64,000 nucleotides of DNA from assembly GCA_013697825.1 (NCBI GenBank), contig JACCWD010000113.1, forward strand, positions 1 through 64,000, written 5' to 3'. Of the stretch, positions 8,092 to 19,265 are shown piece by piece (the first letter of the stretch is position 1; the number at the start of each line of letters is the position of its first letter). Below the pieces are notes generated by a model. The model saw only the letters and a list, made by a program, of their open reading frames with translations. It did no database searches and was not told the origin of the DNA. Made by a program: the position numbers and the translations under genes. Source of the DNA: Rubrobacter sp. Lineage in GTDB: Bacteria > Actinomycetota > Rubrobacteria > Rubrobacterales > Rubrobacteraceae.

Positions 8092-8816
8092 GCGAGAACC
8101 TCCGCGTCGAAAACGGGGCCTTCGATGCACGACCGGACGTATCCTCTTTCCGTCGGTACGACGCATCCATTGCACGAGCCGTTGCCGCACCCCATCCGCT
8201 CCTCGACCGAAAGCTGGCAGATTTTAGCCCCGTTCGCCGCCCGCTTCACCGCTGCGAGCATCGCGTTCGGGCCGCACGCATATATCGCGGAGTATTCGGA
8301 GAGATCACCGACCGCATCCAAAACCGTCCCGCGGACGCCGAACGACCCGTCCATCGTGGCGACCTTCGCTCCGGGAAAATCCCCCGCGACCCCGGCGACC
8401 CCCTCGTCCTCGAAGCCGAGGGCGACATCGTGCTCGACTCCGAGTTCATAGAGCCTCCGCGAGAGGAACTTGAACGGCGCGACGCCGACTCCCCCTCCGA
8501 GGAGAACGGCCCGTCCGGCCACCCCATCCACCCGGAACCCCTTTCCGAGAGGCCGACTCGCCTCGATCCGCTCCGTCGCTTCGGCGAGAAGCTGCGTACC
8601 CCGACCCCGAACCTCGAATAGGAGGCTCGCCGTCTCTCCATCGTAGTCATAGAAAGAAAAAGGCCGGGCGAGGAAGGGGTCGAAGGTCGTCGGATATCCG
8701 GCGGCTCGGGCCATCGTGAACTGACCCGGCTCGATGGAGCCTTCCCACCGGTAATGGAGAAGGACGTATCGTCCGAGAGTCTCGATCCCCTCGATTTCGA
8801 CGGTGTGGAATTTCAA
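8085..8816 (-). CDS. pyrK: Dihydroorotate dehydrogenase electron-transfer subunit
   Basis: 243 residues. FAD- and [2Fe-2S]-containing partner that couples PyrD to NAD+. Seen: FAD-binding region DPFLARPFSFYD, nucleotide loop LLGGGVGVAPFKFL, and the iron-sulfur motif MGCGNGSCNGC with a fourth Cys in VRSC. Start is a TTG at 8816 that overlaps the stop of the HicB-like gene (TTGA), chosen because the ferredoxin-reductase-like domain begins right there (KFHTVEIEGIE) and no ATG fits. Longer readings of the frame add unrelated Arg-rich sequence. Confidence 0.92.
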   Translation of the reverse strand: MKFHTVEIEGIETLGRYVLLHYRWEGSIEPGQFTMARAAGYPTTFDPFLARPFSFYDYDGETASLLFEVRGRGTQLLAEATERIEASRPLGKGFRVDGVAGRAVLLGGGVGVAPFKFLSRRLYELGVEHDVALGFEDEGVAGVAGDFPGAKVATMDGSFGVRGTVLDAVGDLSEYSAIYACGPNAMLAAVKRAANGAKICQLSVEERMGCGNGSCNGCVVPTERGYVRSCIEGPVFDAEVLAW

Positions 8817-9040
8817 GCGATCCGCCGGGGCTTCGGCTCGGGGATCGGCTTTCCCGACTCCTCGGCGACCTCGATGTGCGATCGTATGGCTTCCTTCGTC
8901 ATCGCGAGCGCATCCTCCATCGTCGCTCCGTGTCCTCCCGCATACGGCATGCCGGGTATTATGGCGATAAAAACATCGTCCTCGTCGCTCCACGCGATGT
9001 CGATCCCGTATCGTTTCTCGAGCGGCAATTTTTCAGCCAT
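8813..9040 (-). CDS. HicB-like (UPF0150) protein
   Basis: 75 residues, ATG with AAAGGA upstream. The family pattern is clear: YGIDIAWSDEDDVFIAIIPG, GHGATMEDALAMTKEAIRSH and the closing GKPIPEP. HicB-like domains are RNase-H-fold partners of HicA toxins or lone regulators. No HicA-like ORF is seen next to it (the 254 nt up to carB hold no convincing gene), so it is an orphan lodged between carB and pyrK. Its stop overlaps the pyrK start, so it is co-translated with a pyrimidine enzyme. Confidence 0.8.
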   Translation of the reverse strand: MAEKLPLEKRYGIDIAWSDEDDVFIAIIPGMPYAGGHGATMEDALAMTKEAIRSHIEVAEESGKPIPEPKPRRIA

Positions 9041-9294
9041 CTTCGCATCCTTTCCCGGCCATGATCCGCGTCCTCCGACGGGAGGCGACCACCGTGTCGT
9101 CTCCCCGAAAAGGGCATCGCCATCCACTCCCTGTCGCCTCCATGCCGAATCCGGCTGAACGCGCTCCATCGTGCGCGTATACGCGAGACCGTGAGGCGGC
9201 GTGGCCGCGCTCGTCTTCCCCAATCCCGCGCAGCGAATAGCTCCCGCGACCTCACGAACCATGCACGGTGCGAAGTGTCCGACCGGATCCCGCA

Positions 9295-12200
9295 TCATAT
9301 CTTCGTCGTATACAAGTTTTGCAGGGAATTCACGCTTCGGGTGTGGCCGCGTATTTTCGCTTCGATGCCTTGTATAGCGGCGGTCGCGGCGGCGAGGGTC
9401 GTTATGCACGGGACGGCGTGCGTGAGGGCCGAGCGACGGATGAGATATCCATCGGTTCTCGCGCCGCGGCCCCATGGGGTGTTCACTATGAGATCCACCT
9501 CTCCGCCCTCGATCATGCCGAGAACGTCCCCCCCGACCTCCCCGATCTTCGGCACGACCGTCACCGGAAGCCCGTTGTTTTGAAGGACTTCGGAGGTGCC
9601 TTCGCTAGCCGATATCTCGAACCCAAGATCCGCGAAAGCCCGAGCTATGAGAACCACCGCCCGCTTGTCCCGGTCCGCCACCGAGATATACACCCGCCCG
9701 CTCTCCGGCAATTTCTGCCCGGCGGCGATGATCGCCTTCGCGAAAGCCCCGCCGAACGAGCGGTCAATCCCCATCGCCTCCCCCGTCGAGCGCATCTCCG
9801 GCCCGAGGAGCGGGTCGGCCTCCGCGAAACGGTCGAACGGAAACACGGGCGCTTTGACGGAGAAATGGCCGCTCTGCGAAGCACGCAAATTCATGTCCTT
9901 GATTTTCTCCCCCACAAGAACCCGGGTCGCCACCTTCGCGAGCGGAACCCCCGTCGCCTTCGAGATGAACGGAACCGTCCGCGAAGCCCGAGGATTGCAT
10001 TCGATCACAAGCACATCCTCACCCCGCACAACGAACTGAATGTTCATCAATCCCACGACCCCGATGGCGAGAGCCATGCGCCTCGTATAGTCTTCGATCT
10101 TTTCCAAAAGCGCCCGCCGGAGCGTGATCGGCGGCGTGACGCACGACGAGTCCCCCGAATGAACCCCCGCCTCCTCTACATGCTCCATGATCCCGCCGAT
10201 GTACACATCCTCACCGTCCGATACAGCGTCAACGTCAACCTCGACGTGAGCCTCCATGAACTTGTCAACGAGGATCGGATGCTCGGGACTCGTACTCACG
10301 CTCGATTCGAGGTAAAGGTCGAGATCCTCGTCGTTATACACGATCTCCATCCGGCGTCCGCCGAGAACGTATGAGGGGCGCACAACGACCGGATAGCCGA
10401 GATCCCGCGCGACCGCCCGAGCCTCGTCGGCGGTCGTCGCCGTCCCGAAGTCAGGATGGGGAATATCGAGATCCTCCATGAGCCTCCCGAACCGCGAGCG
10501 GTCTTCGGCGAGGTCGATCGCGTCCGGCGAAGTCCCGAGTATCTTCACCCCGGCCTTTTCGAGTTCCCTCGCCAATTTCAGCGGACTTTGCCCGCCGAAC
10601 TGGAGGATGACCCCATCTGGCCTCTCGCGCCGAATAACTTCGAGTACATGCTCCGCCGACAAAGGCTCGAAATAAAGGCGCGTCGAGGTATCGTAGTCTG
10701 TCGAGACCGTCTCCGGGTTCGAGTTCACCATCACCGCGTCGAAGCCGCTCTCGATGAGGGCGTAGCTCGCGTGTACGCACGCGTAGTCGAACTCGATGCC
10801 TTGCCCGATACGGTTCGGCCCGCTCCCGAGGACGACGACCGACGGCTCCTCGCCGCGCTCCACCTCGTCCTCGACTTCATACGTCGAATAATAATAAGGT
10901 GTCCGGGCCGGGAATTCCCCGGCGCACGTGTCCACGGATTTGTACGTCGGGGAGACGCCGAGGGCTTGCCGTACCCCTCTCACCACCTCCGTCGAAGTTC
11001 CGGCGGAAGCCGCCAATACCTCGTCCGTGAAGCCGACCCGTTTCATTTCGCGGATCGCCTCGCGGTCGAAGCTCCCGGAGACGGAGCCTTCGGCGGCGAC
11101 GATGCGGGCTATGGAGGCTATGAAGAACGGGTCTATGGCGGTGCGGTTGTGGATCTCCGGTATGTCCATCCCCGCCCGAAGCGCCTCGAAGACGGCGAAG
11201 ATGCGGTACGGACTCGGCTCGTCGAGGCGCGGGATTATGTCGGCGCTGTCTACCTCGAGCGAAGCTATAGCCTTCAGTAAACTTTCGGTGAAGGTTCGGC
11301 CTATCGCCATGACCTCACCGACGGAGTGCATCCGGGTTGTGAGCCGGGCGTGCGTGCCGGGGAACTTCTCGAACGCGAAGCGCGGTATCTTCGTCACCAC
11401 GTAATCGAGGGCGGGCTCGAAGGAGGCGGGCGTCGCCTCGGTGATGTCGTTCGGTATTTCGTCGAGCGAGTACCCGACGGCGAGCTTGGCGGCGATTTTG
11501 GCTATCGGAAATCCGGTCGCTTTGCTCGCGAGCGCGCTCGACCGGCTCACCCTCGGGTTCATCTCGATGACGTAGAATTCGTCGCTCTCCGGGTCAACCG
11601 CGAACTGTATGTTCGATCCCCCCGTCGAAACCCCGATCTCTCGTATTATGCTGAGCGAGGCGGTTCGGAGGGTTTGGTATTGGCGGTCGGAAAGGGTTTG
11701 CGCCGGGGCGACGGTGATGGAGTCCCCGGTGTGGATGCCCATCGGATCGACGTTCTCGATCGAGCATACGATGACGACGTTGTCGGCGAAGTCGCGCATA
11801 ACCTCGAGCTCGAACTCCTTCCACCCGGCGACGCTCTTCTCGACGAGGACGCGGTTTATGGGACTCGCGTCTATGCCCTCCTCGACCGTTCGCCGGAGGT
11901 CGCGGTGGTCGTACGCGATGGCCCCGCCCTTTCCGCCGAGGGTGAAGCTCGGGCGGATGATGAGCGGAAATCCTATGCGGGCGGCGAGTTCGTCGGCCTC
12001 CGAAAAACTCTTCACGACCCGGCTCTCGGGGACTTTGAAGCCGATGCGCTCCATCGCTTCGCGGAAAAGCTGGCGATCCTCGGCTTTGTGGATGGACTCG
12101 ATGGAAGCTCCGAGGATCTCGACCCCGTGCTCTTCGAGGATTCCGGCCTCGTGAAGCTCGATCGCAAGGTTGAGAGCCGTTTGCCCGCCAAGCGTCGGGA

Positions 12201-12459
12201 GGAGAGCGTCCGGGAGTTCCTTTCGGATAATTTCAGAGACGGCTTCCACGGTGAGAGGCTCGACATACGTTACGTCGGCGACTTCGGGATCGGTCATGAT
12301 CGTCGCCGGGTTCGAGTTCACGAGGATTATTCGGTATCCCTCTTCGCGGAGGGCGTGGCATGCTTGCGTGCCGGAATAGTCGAACTCGGCGGCTTGCCCG
12401 ATCACGATCGGGCCGGATCCGATTATGAGGATGCTTCGTATATCGTCACGGCGCGGCAA
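9295..12459 (-). CDS. carB: Carbamoyl-phosphate synthase large subunit
   Basis: About 1054 residues. Makes carbamoyl phosphate from bicarbonate, two ATP and ammonia tunnelled from CarA. Two homologous ATP-grasp halves are visible: [20 protein letters not shown] at the start and [19 protein letters not shown] near residue 550, with [12 protein letters not shown]-type loops ([23 protein letters not shown]), and a C-terminal MGS-like allosteric domain. Start: TTG at 12459 gives the canonical [10 protein letters not shown]-terminus with GGGGGTG ahead; a GTG at 12468 is an alternative. Confidence 0.95.
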   Translation of the reverse strand: MPRRDDIRSILIIGSGPIVIGQAAEFDYSGTQACHALREEGYRIILVNSNPATIMTDPEVADVTYVEPLTVEAVSEIIRKELPDALLPTLGGQTALNLAIELHEAGILEEHGVEILGASIESIHKAEDRQLFREAMERIGFKVPESRVVKSFSEADELAARIGFPLIIRPSFTLGGKGGAIAYDHRDLRRTVEEGIDASPINRVLVEKSVAGWKEFELEVMRDFADNVVIVCSIENVDPMGIHTGDSITVAPAQTLSDRQYQTLRTASLSIIREIGVSTGGSNIQFAVDPESDEFYVIEMNPRVSRSSALASKATGFPIAKIAAKLAVGYSLDEIPNDITEATPASFEPALDYVVTKIPRFAFEKFPGTHARLTTRMHSVGEVMAIGRTFTESLLKAIASLEVDSADIIPRLDEPSPYRIFAVFEALRAGMDIPEIHNRTAIDPFFIASIARIVAAEGSVSGSFDREAIREMKRVGFTDEVLAASAGTSTEVVRGVRQALGVSPTYKSVDTCAGEFPARTPYYYSTYEVEDEVERGEEPSVVVLGSGPNRIGQGIEFDYACVHASYALIESGFDAVMVNSNPETVSTDYDTSTRLYFEPLSAEHVLEVIRRERPDGVILQFGGQSPLKLARELEKAGVKILGTSPDAIDLAEDRSRFGRLMEDLDIPHPDFGTATTADEARAVARDLGYPVVVRPSYVLGGRRMEIVYNDEDLDLYLESSVSTSPEHPILVDKFMEAHVEVDVDAVSDGEDVYIGGIMEHVEEAGVHSGDSSCVTPPITLRRALLEKIEDYTRRMALAIGVVGLMNIQFVVRGEDVLVIECNPRASRTVPFISKATGVPLAKVATRVLVGEKIKDMNLRASQSGHFSVKAPVFPFDRFAEADPLLGPEMRSTGEAMGIDRSFGGAFAKAIIAAGQKLPESGRVYISVADRDKRAVVLIARAFADLGFEISASEGTSEVLQNNGLPVTVVPKIGEVGGDVLGMIEGGEVDLIVNTPWGRGARTDGYLIRRSALTHAVPCITTLAAATAAIQGIEAKIRGHTRSVNSLQNLYTTKI

Positions 12460-12577
12460 AGAGAACACCCCCGAAACCTTCGATGAAGCCGTGCATACCC
12501 GAGGCGGGACTCGCGAAAATTTTCGGCTCACCGACGAGGCCGCGACTCGCAGCCACGCTTCGCCCGGTAACGCTTTT

Positions 12578-12610
12578 CCTGAAACCTGAAACCCGAAGCC
12601 TGAAACCCGG
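12578..12610. repeat. Heptad-repeat element between carA and carB
   Basis: Four tandem 7-nt units (CCTGAAA, CCTGAAA, CCCGAAG, CCTGAAA) followed by CCCGG, 36 nt past the carA stop. It is the reverse complement of the TTTCAGG-type array at 7081-7109, so the two belong to one family. It lies in the carA-carB gap of the pyr operon. Confidence 0.65.
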
Positions 12611-12645
12611 CCTCATACACGCGCCATCCTCGCGAAAACCCACCG

Positions 12646-13755
12646 TCACGCCTTCGCCCTCGATCCGGATATGAGACCCACGAAGTCATCGAAGAGATAG
12701 CCGGAATCGCGGGGGCCGGGACTCGACTCGGGATGGTATTGAACGCTCCACGCCCGGAGCGCCCGGTCCGAGATCCCCTCGATGGTTCCGTCATAGAGGT
12801 TCGTGTGCGTGAGTTCGACACCATCGGGGAGCGAATCTTCGCGGATGGCGAAGCCGTGGTTTTGGCTCGTTATCTCGATCCTCCCCGTCTCGATGTTCCG
12901 CACCGGGTGGTTCGCCCCGTGATGCCCGAACGGCATTTTATACGTCTCGCATTCGAGCGCGAGGCCGAGAAGCTGATGGCCGAGGCAAATCCCGAACACC
13001 GGAACCTCCCCGAGCATCGGTCGGAGATTCTCGACGGCGCGGCGAAGAGCCGCCGGGTCTCCCGGCCCGTTCGAAAGGAACACGCCGTCCGGCTCCGAAG
13101 CGAGGACTTCCTCCGCATCCGTCGAGCCGGGGAGGGCGAGGACGGTCGCGCCGCGCTTCCGAAGCTCTTTGTATATCGAGCCTTTCACCCCGTAATCGAG
13201 GGCGGCGACTTTGCAAACCTCCTCGCCGATGGCGGGCATGAGGGTCGGCTCCTCGAACTGCGAACTCGACGAGGCGAGGTCGAGGCCGGACATCGAGGGG
13301 TGAGAGATGGCTTTCTCCCGAAGGGCGCTCGTGTCGCGCTCGACGGTGGATATGACGCCGCGCATCGAGCCTTTGTCGCGGAGATGGCGGGTGAGTGCGC
13401 GAGTGTCCATGCCTTCGATACCCATGACGTTCGCTTCGCCGAGCATCTCCGCGAGGGACATCTCGCTCGCCCAATTACTGTGGTGCGGCGTGTACTCGCG
13501 CACGAGGACGGCGGCGGCTTGAACTTTACGCGACTCCTCTTCGCCGGGGATGACACCGTAGTTTCCGATCAAAGGATATGTGAAAAGGATTATTTGTCCG
13601 CGGTACGAAGGGTCGGTGATCGTTTCCTGATAACCCACCATGCCCGTCGTGAAGACGACCTCGCCAAGGACTTCGCCTTCTCCGGCGAAGCTCCATCCCT
13701 CGAAGGTCGCGCCGTCCTCGAGGACGAGTACCGCTTTGCTACGCCCGTATTCCAA
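12646..13755 (-). CDS. carA: Carbamoyl-phosphate synthase small subunit
   Basis: 369 residues. Glutaminase subunit that feeds ammonia to CarB. Seen: N-terminal [34 protein letters not shown], and the class I amidotransferase triad with nucleophile Cys in [13 protein letters not shown] and the closing [14 protein letters not shown]. Start overlaps the pyrC stop by 17 nt, as expected in a tight operon. Confidence 0.95.
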   Translation of the reverse strand: MEYGRSKAVLVLEDGATFEGWSFAGEGEVLGEVVFTTGMVGYQETITDPSYRGQIILFTYPLIGNYGVIPGEEESRKVQAAAVLVREYTPHHSNWASEMSLAEMLGEANVMGIEGMDTRALTRHLRDKGSMRGVISTVERDTSALREKAISHPSMSGLDLASSSSQFEEPTLMPAIGEEVCKVAALDYGVKGSIYKELRKRGATVLALPGSTDAEEVLASEPDGVFLSNGPGDPAALRRAVENLRPMLGEVPVFGICLGHQLLGLALECETYKMPFGHHGANHPVRNIETGRIEITSQNHGFAIREDSLPDGVELTHTNLYDGTIEGISDRALRAWSVQYHPESSPGPRDSGYLFDDFVGLISGSRAKA

Positions 13756-15070
13756 ACTTAGCCCCCGAAAAAATGTCGTGTATATCGTGGACGATCTCTC
13801 CGCCGACTATTGTACCGACGATGCGCGAGGCCATCGCCTTCCCGACATACGGCGAGTTCGACGATTTGCTCGCCATCGTGTCCCGGTTCACCGTCCACTC
13901 CTCCGAGAGATCCACGAGCGCGATGTCCGCCGGAGAACCGGCCGTCAAACTCCCCGAACCCCCGACCCACCTTCCGGGCGCGCAACTCATCGCCTCGACG
14001 AGCCGCGGGAGGGAGAGCTTCCCGCCCGTCACAAGCTCCGTATAAAGCGCGGGGAACGCCATCTCATGGCCGAGGAAGCCCGGCGAGGCTTCTTCGAGCG
14101 GGAGATCCTTCTCCTCGGAGGCGTGCGGCGCGTGATCCGTCGCCACGAAATCGAGGACTCCGTCCCGGAGCGCACCCCCCACCCCGTCGCGGTCATCGTC
14201 CGGTCGAAGCGGTGGATTCACCCGGTACATCCCGTCGAGCGTCGAGACGAGCTCATCGGTGAGGGTGAGATGGTGCGGCGTCGTGTCGGACGAGATATCG
14301 CCTTTGTCCTTGAAGAAACCGACGAGGGCCGCCGAAAGCTCCGTGCTCACGTGCGTGATGTGCACCCTCGCCCCCGTCTCCGCCGCGAGGATGAGGCCGG
14401 TCGCTGTCGCCACATCCTCCGCGCTCGCGGGGATGCCCGGAAGCCCGGCGAGCGCGGCGTGCGCCCCGTCGTGGACGACGCCCGTCGAGAGCGTGTGATC
14501 CTCGCAATGGAGGATGACCGGAAGCCCGGCGGACTTCGCATAAAGCATCGCGTTCCGAAGTACGCCCGCGCTTTGCGTGCCGAGTCCGTCGTCGGATACG
14601 CAAAAAGCGCCCGCCTCTTTGAGAAGGCGCATCTCGGTGAGCCGTTCGCCTTTCAGGCCGACGTGGAGGGCGGCGGTGATGTATGCCCGGACGCGCGACT
14701 CCTCGGAGATCCTCTTTGCGAGGCCGCTCACGACGATGGGTTTGTCCACCACCGGGTCGGTGTTCGGCATCATGACGACGCTCGTGAAGCCGCCCGCCGC
14801 CGCGGCCGCCGCCCCGCTCTCGATGTCCTCTTTATGTTCTTGTCCGGGGGATCGCCAATGCGCGTGGACATCCACGAATCCGGGGAAAAGATGAAGCCCG
14901 TCCGCGTCGATTTCGCGCGAACCGCGAATTCCGATTCCGACCTCCGCGATGCGTCCGTCGGAAACCTTCACATCCATCATGCCATCGAGGCCGGATGGTG
15001 GATCGAGGACATGCGCCCCGCGAATCACGAGTTCCCGGCTCTCTCCGCTCCGGGTGTTCGGTGCTTTCAT
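13739..15070 (-). CDS. pyrC: Dihydroorotase
   Basis: 443 residues, amidohydrolase of the PyrC/AllB class. Closes carbamoyl aspartate to dihydroorotate. Seen: metal site [19 protein letters not shown] (canonical DxHxHxR), a later [18 protein letters not shown] and FVATDHAPH with the catalytic Asp. Start ATG at 15070 precedes [18 protein letters not shown]; upstream ATGs at 15097 and 15157 would add poorly conserved residues, and none has a clear ribosome-binding site. Confidence 0.93.
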   Translation of the reverse strand: MKAPNTRSGESRELVIRGAHVLDPPSGLDGMMDVKVSDGRIAEVGIGIRGSREIDADGLHLFPGFVDVHAHWRSPGQEHKEDIESGAAAAAAGGFTSVVMMPNTDPVVDKPIVVSGLAKRISEESRVRAYITAALHVGLKGERLTEMRLLKEAGAFCVSDDGLGTQSAGVLRNAMLYAKSAGLPVILHCEDHTLSTGVVHDGAHAALAGLPGIPASAEDVATATGLILAAETGARVHITHVSTELSAALVGFFKDKGDISSDTTPHHLTLTDELVSTLDGMYRVNPPLRPDDDRDGVGGALRDGVLDFVATDHAPHASEEKDLPLEEASPGFLGHEMAFPALYTELVTGGKLSLPRLVEAMSCAPGRWVGGSGSLTAGSPADIALVDLSEEWTVNRDTMASKSSNSPYVGKAMASRIVGTIVGGEIVHDIHDIFSGAKFGIRA

Positions 15071-15188
15071 ATCGAGTCCGGTCGAAGAAGCTTGCATCCA
15101 CCGTTCGCGCAGCCCGTGGGGGCGACTCGACCATCCACCCATACGAGGTCGCGCCATGCCGTGAGGAACCGATCACCCATGTTCGGCA

Positions 15189-16698
<1,510 letters not shown>

Positions 16699-16728
16699 CG
16701 TTAAAGGCCGGTCAACTTGCTGGGAGGA

Positions 16729-16757
16729 AAGCTATCAAAGAGGGGGAGGCGAGTCAA
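16729..16757 (-). promoter_or_regulatory. Candidate pyr operon promoter
   Basis: TTGACT (-35, 16757-16752), a 17-nt spacer and TAGCTT (-10, 16734-16729), just after the stop of the M29-like gene. Spacing is ideal and the transcript would start about 55 nt before pyrR, including the PyrR hairpin. Confidence 0.5.
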
Positions 16758-16765
16758 GCTCGAAC

Positions 16766-17845
16766 TCACACGACAAGCGCACCTGCGTCCGCGATCACCT
16801 TCCCGTCCACTTCGAGCGTCGTGCCGGGAAGCTCGAAGTCCACGTTGAGGGAGGACTCGTTCTCGCCGCTCATGTACCGATTCTCGCCGAAGGCCACGAC
16901 GAGGCATCCGGCCATGTTCTCGTCCACGAGCGTCCATCCGAGAGGGGTTCGAAGCGTCGGATTGAGGCCGAGGCCGACATGGCTCACCCTTCGCGGCTGG
17001 CCGGAATGGGCGTCGAACATGGCTTCGAGTTCGTTCGCCCCGGACTTCGCGGAGATTTCGACGATGCGGCCCCGCTCGAAGCGAAGGAGCACGTCGGTCG
17101 CGTCTTCCGTGCGTGGAAAGTGGATCTCGCCCTTCGTCTCGTCTTCGAGGACGGTGGTGTATATGGAGCCGGCAGGAAGGTTCGATACGACCCCTCCGCG
17201 TTTCACGCCCTCCTCGTCTATGAGGCCGTCGTCGGGAATCCACGGCCTTTCCCCGAGCGTGAGCCGAAGCTCGTATCGTCCGCCGCCGCTTCGGAGGATC
17301 ATGAAGCGTCCGCCGCGAACCGCCGAGAGTATGCGCGAGATCGTTTCACCAAGCTCGTCCGGCTCGACGAGAAGCGCGGACAAAACCTTCGCTTCGAGGT
17401 CTTCGAGGGGCATGCCGAGTTGGCGCGCCCGATCTTCCGTCGGTATCGCCGCGAGCATGAACGGGAGTGGGCCGGCCTCTTCCTCGGTCTCGGTGAGGCG
17501 GTGCGTCGCCGTCCGCCACTCTTCGAGGTTCGCTGCCGGGAGGTCATTCTCCCCGAGTTCGCCACCTTGCAAAACGACGATTCGATCCGTGCGTTCCATC
17601 CACGTTTGGCGATGGAAGTCCCATCGGGACAAATAATCCGGCGCGGCTCCGGCGAGCATGCGCCTCACATACTCCGGGGGAGTGACCTCGGGCAATGGAG
17701 TCGCCCCCGCGAACTCGACGGCGAGAAGTATTTCTTGCAAAACGTCGAATCTTCCGGCATGGTCTCGAATCTGGATCAATTCGCCCGGCCTCACGCCGAC
17801 TCCCGCGACGATCCTCCGCGCGACCTCCGTCCAAACGGAGCTCAT
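16766..17845 (-). CDS. M29 aminopeptidase-like protein, metal ligands apparently replaced
   Basis: 359 residues with the M29 (thermophilic aminopeptidase) outline: an N-terminal half (RRIVAGVGVRPGELIQIRD, APDYLSRWDFHRQTW) and a C-terminal half ending ENESSLNVDFELPGTTLEVD. In T-type M29 enzymes the metals are held by a Glu in NLPxGE, a second Glu, a His, and HxD. Here these read NLPAGS, SHVGLGLNP, ENMAGC and NVD, so several ligands seem lost. It may be a non-peptidase relative (the NicX dioxygenase shares this fold) or inactive. ATG overlaps the rluD stop (ATGA). Confidence 0.75.
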   Translation of the reverse strand: MSSVWTEVARRIVAGVGVRPGELIQIRDHAGRFDVLQEILLAVEFAGATPLPEVTPPEYVRRMLAGAAPDYLSRWDFHRQTWMERTDRIVVLQGGELGENDLPAANLEEWRTATHRLTETEEEAGPLPFMLAAIPTEDRARQLGMPLEDLEAKVLSALLVEPDELGETISRILSAVRGGRFMILRSGGGRYELRLTLGERPWIPDDGLIDEEGVKRGGVVSNLPAGSIYTTVLEDETKGEIHFPRTEDATDVLLRFERGRIVEISAKSGANELEAMFDAHSGQPRRVSHVGLGLNPTLRTPLGWTLVDENMAGCLVVAFGENRYMSGENESSLNVDFELPGTTLEVDGKVIADAGALVV

Positions 17846-18732
17846 GCTCCGCCCGAAAACCCGATAGAAGCCACCGACCCCCGAAGGTCGTCCGGCACCT
17901 TCGCCTCGAACTCCACCTTCTCCCCACTCGCCGGATGCTCGAACCCGAGACGCTCGGCGTGGAGCCAAAGGCGGCGATCTTCGACGGCGGCTCCATAAAG
18001 CGGGTCGGCGTACACGGGGTGTCCGATGGCGGAGAGATGCACCCGTATTTGATGCGTCCGTCCGGTTTCGAGGCGAACCCGGAGCATGGTGCGCGCGCCG
18101 GACTTCTCCATCACCTCGAAATGCGTGACGGCGGGCTTTCCGACCCCGGCGGCCATAAGCGTGGGATTGTCCGGGTCGCGCCCGACGGGCGAGTTTATGG
18201 TTCCCGTTTCCGGCAGGCCCGCTCCGACGACGACCGCCCGATATATCCGGCTCACTTTCCTTTTCGAGAGCATCCCGACGAGCTTCGAGTACGCGGGCTC
18301 TCCCTTCGCGACTACCATGAGGCCGGAGGTGTCGCGGTCGAGACGGTGGACGACGCCGGGGCGAGTCGGGTCTTCGCCGCCCGAGATGCCGTGTTCGAGG
18401 AGGGCGTTCACGAGGGTGCCAGAGGGGTTCCCCGCGCCGGGATGCACGACGAGTCCGGCGGGTTTGTCCACCACAAGGAGATTCTCGTCCTCGAAAACGA
18501 TGGGAACGTGGATATCCTCCGCTTCGAGTTCGTTCGATGGGAGGTTCGCGCAGACGCGCTCTCCGGCGCGGAGTTTATGAGACGGTGAGGTTTTCTCGCC
18601 GCCGGCCGTGATCTCACCGGAGGAGATCAACTTTTGAGCCGCGCTCCGGGTGATGCCGAGCCGACGGGCGGCGAGCTTGTCGAGCCGCCCGCCCGCCTCC
18701 GATGATTCGACCTCGAAGCTCTCCGGTTCCAT
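17842..18732 (-). CDS. rluD: RluD-type 23S rRNA pseudouridine synthase
   Basis: 296 residues. N-terminal S4 RNA-binding domain (RLDKLAARRLGITRSAAQKLI), then the RluA-family catalytic core with VVDKPAGLVVHPG and the active-site Asp in RPGVVHRLDRDTSGLMVVAK, and the late GRTHQIRVHLSAIGHPVYAD motif. It isomerises specific uridines in 23S rRNA. RluD versus RluB/C-type specificity is inferred from the S4 domain and similarity. lspA, often just upstream of it in other bacteria, is not here. Confidence 0.9.
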   Translation of the reverse strand: MEPESFEVESSEAGGRLDKLAARRLGITRSAAQKLISSGEITAGGEKTSPSHKLRAGERVCANLPSNELEAEDIHVPIVFEDENLLVVDKPAGLVVHPGAGNPSGTLVNALLEHGISGGEDPTRPGVVHRLDRDTSGLMVVAKGEPAYSKLVGMLSKRKVSRIYRAVVVGAGLPETGTINSPVGRDPDNPTLMAAGVGKPAVTHFEVMEKSGARTMLRVRLETGRTHQIRVHLSAIGHPVYADPLYGAAVEDRRLWLHAERLGFEHPASGEKVEFEAKVPDDLRGSVASIGFSGGA

Positions 18733-18824
18733 AATGCCCCCACTAATTCGGTTCGCCGCCCATGGATTCGACGATCCACGATTTTCGCCCGTCCGGCTCT
18801 TCCGCGCCCTCCCCGAATCCCATC

Positions 18825-19124
18825 TCACAGATATTTCGCGAGAATTCTCTCGACGGCCGACGATTCCACGCCGCGCACGAGAATGGCTTTGTCGCGGCTC
18901 GATGCCCCGCGCACGACCTCGACGTCGGACTTTCGGACGCCGAGGAAGTTTGCGAGGAGGCTCTCCACCTCTTTGTTCGCCTTGCCGTCCACGGGCGGAG
19001 AGGCGACTTTCAGTTTTATAGAGTTTTCTCCATACATGCCTTCGACACCGCTTTTCTTCGCTCCGGGAGACACGCGAAGCGCGATAAGCACACCGTCGTC
19101 GGAGGAGCGTAAAGCGACTTTCAC
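18825..19124 (-). CDS. DUF167 / YggU family protein
   Basis: About 99 residues from a GTG at 19124 (AAAGG upstream); an ATG at 19205 would add 27 low-complexity residues. Core motifs LIALRVSPGAKKSGVEG, SIKLKVASPPVDGKANKEV and VEVVRGASSRDKAILV are diagnostic of the UPF0235 family. Function unknown; the gene is often near yggT and proC as here. Confidence 0.85.
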   Translation of the reverse strand: MKVALRSSDDGVLIALRVSPGAKKSGVEGMYGENSIKLKVASPPVDGKANKEVESLLANFLGVRKSDVEVVRGASSRDKAILVRGVESSAVERILAKYL

Positions 19125-19220
19125 GACGTCCGCCTTTCGACTACGAAGAAAGCCCGCCGCGCTCGAAAAACCGACGAGCGTAGCGGGCTTGTATTGAAGT
19201 ATCATGCTACGTTTCTACTG

Positions 19221-19238
19221 GCTGACAAGCGCGAAGCG
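19221..19238. repeat. Short dispersed repeat 3' of divIVA
   Basis: GCTGACAAGCGCGAAGCG (18 nt) recurs exactly at 58915-58932 next to a heptad array. It lies 27 nt past the divIVA stop codon. Confidence 0.6.
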
Positions 19239-19265
19239 CATTCGTGGCGAGGCCGACGAACCGCC

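Noticed and set aside
9041-9294. hicA toxin gene next to the HicB-like gene
   Set aside because: The frames there lack the HicA GSHH-type motif and a start with a ribosome-binding site.
15070-15157. Longer pyrC from ATG 15157
   Set aside because: The extra 29 residues ([15 protein letters not shown] and on) are not like dihydroorotase and no ribosome-binding site supports them, though they cannot be fully excluded.
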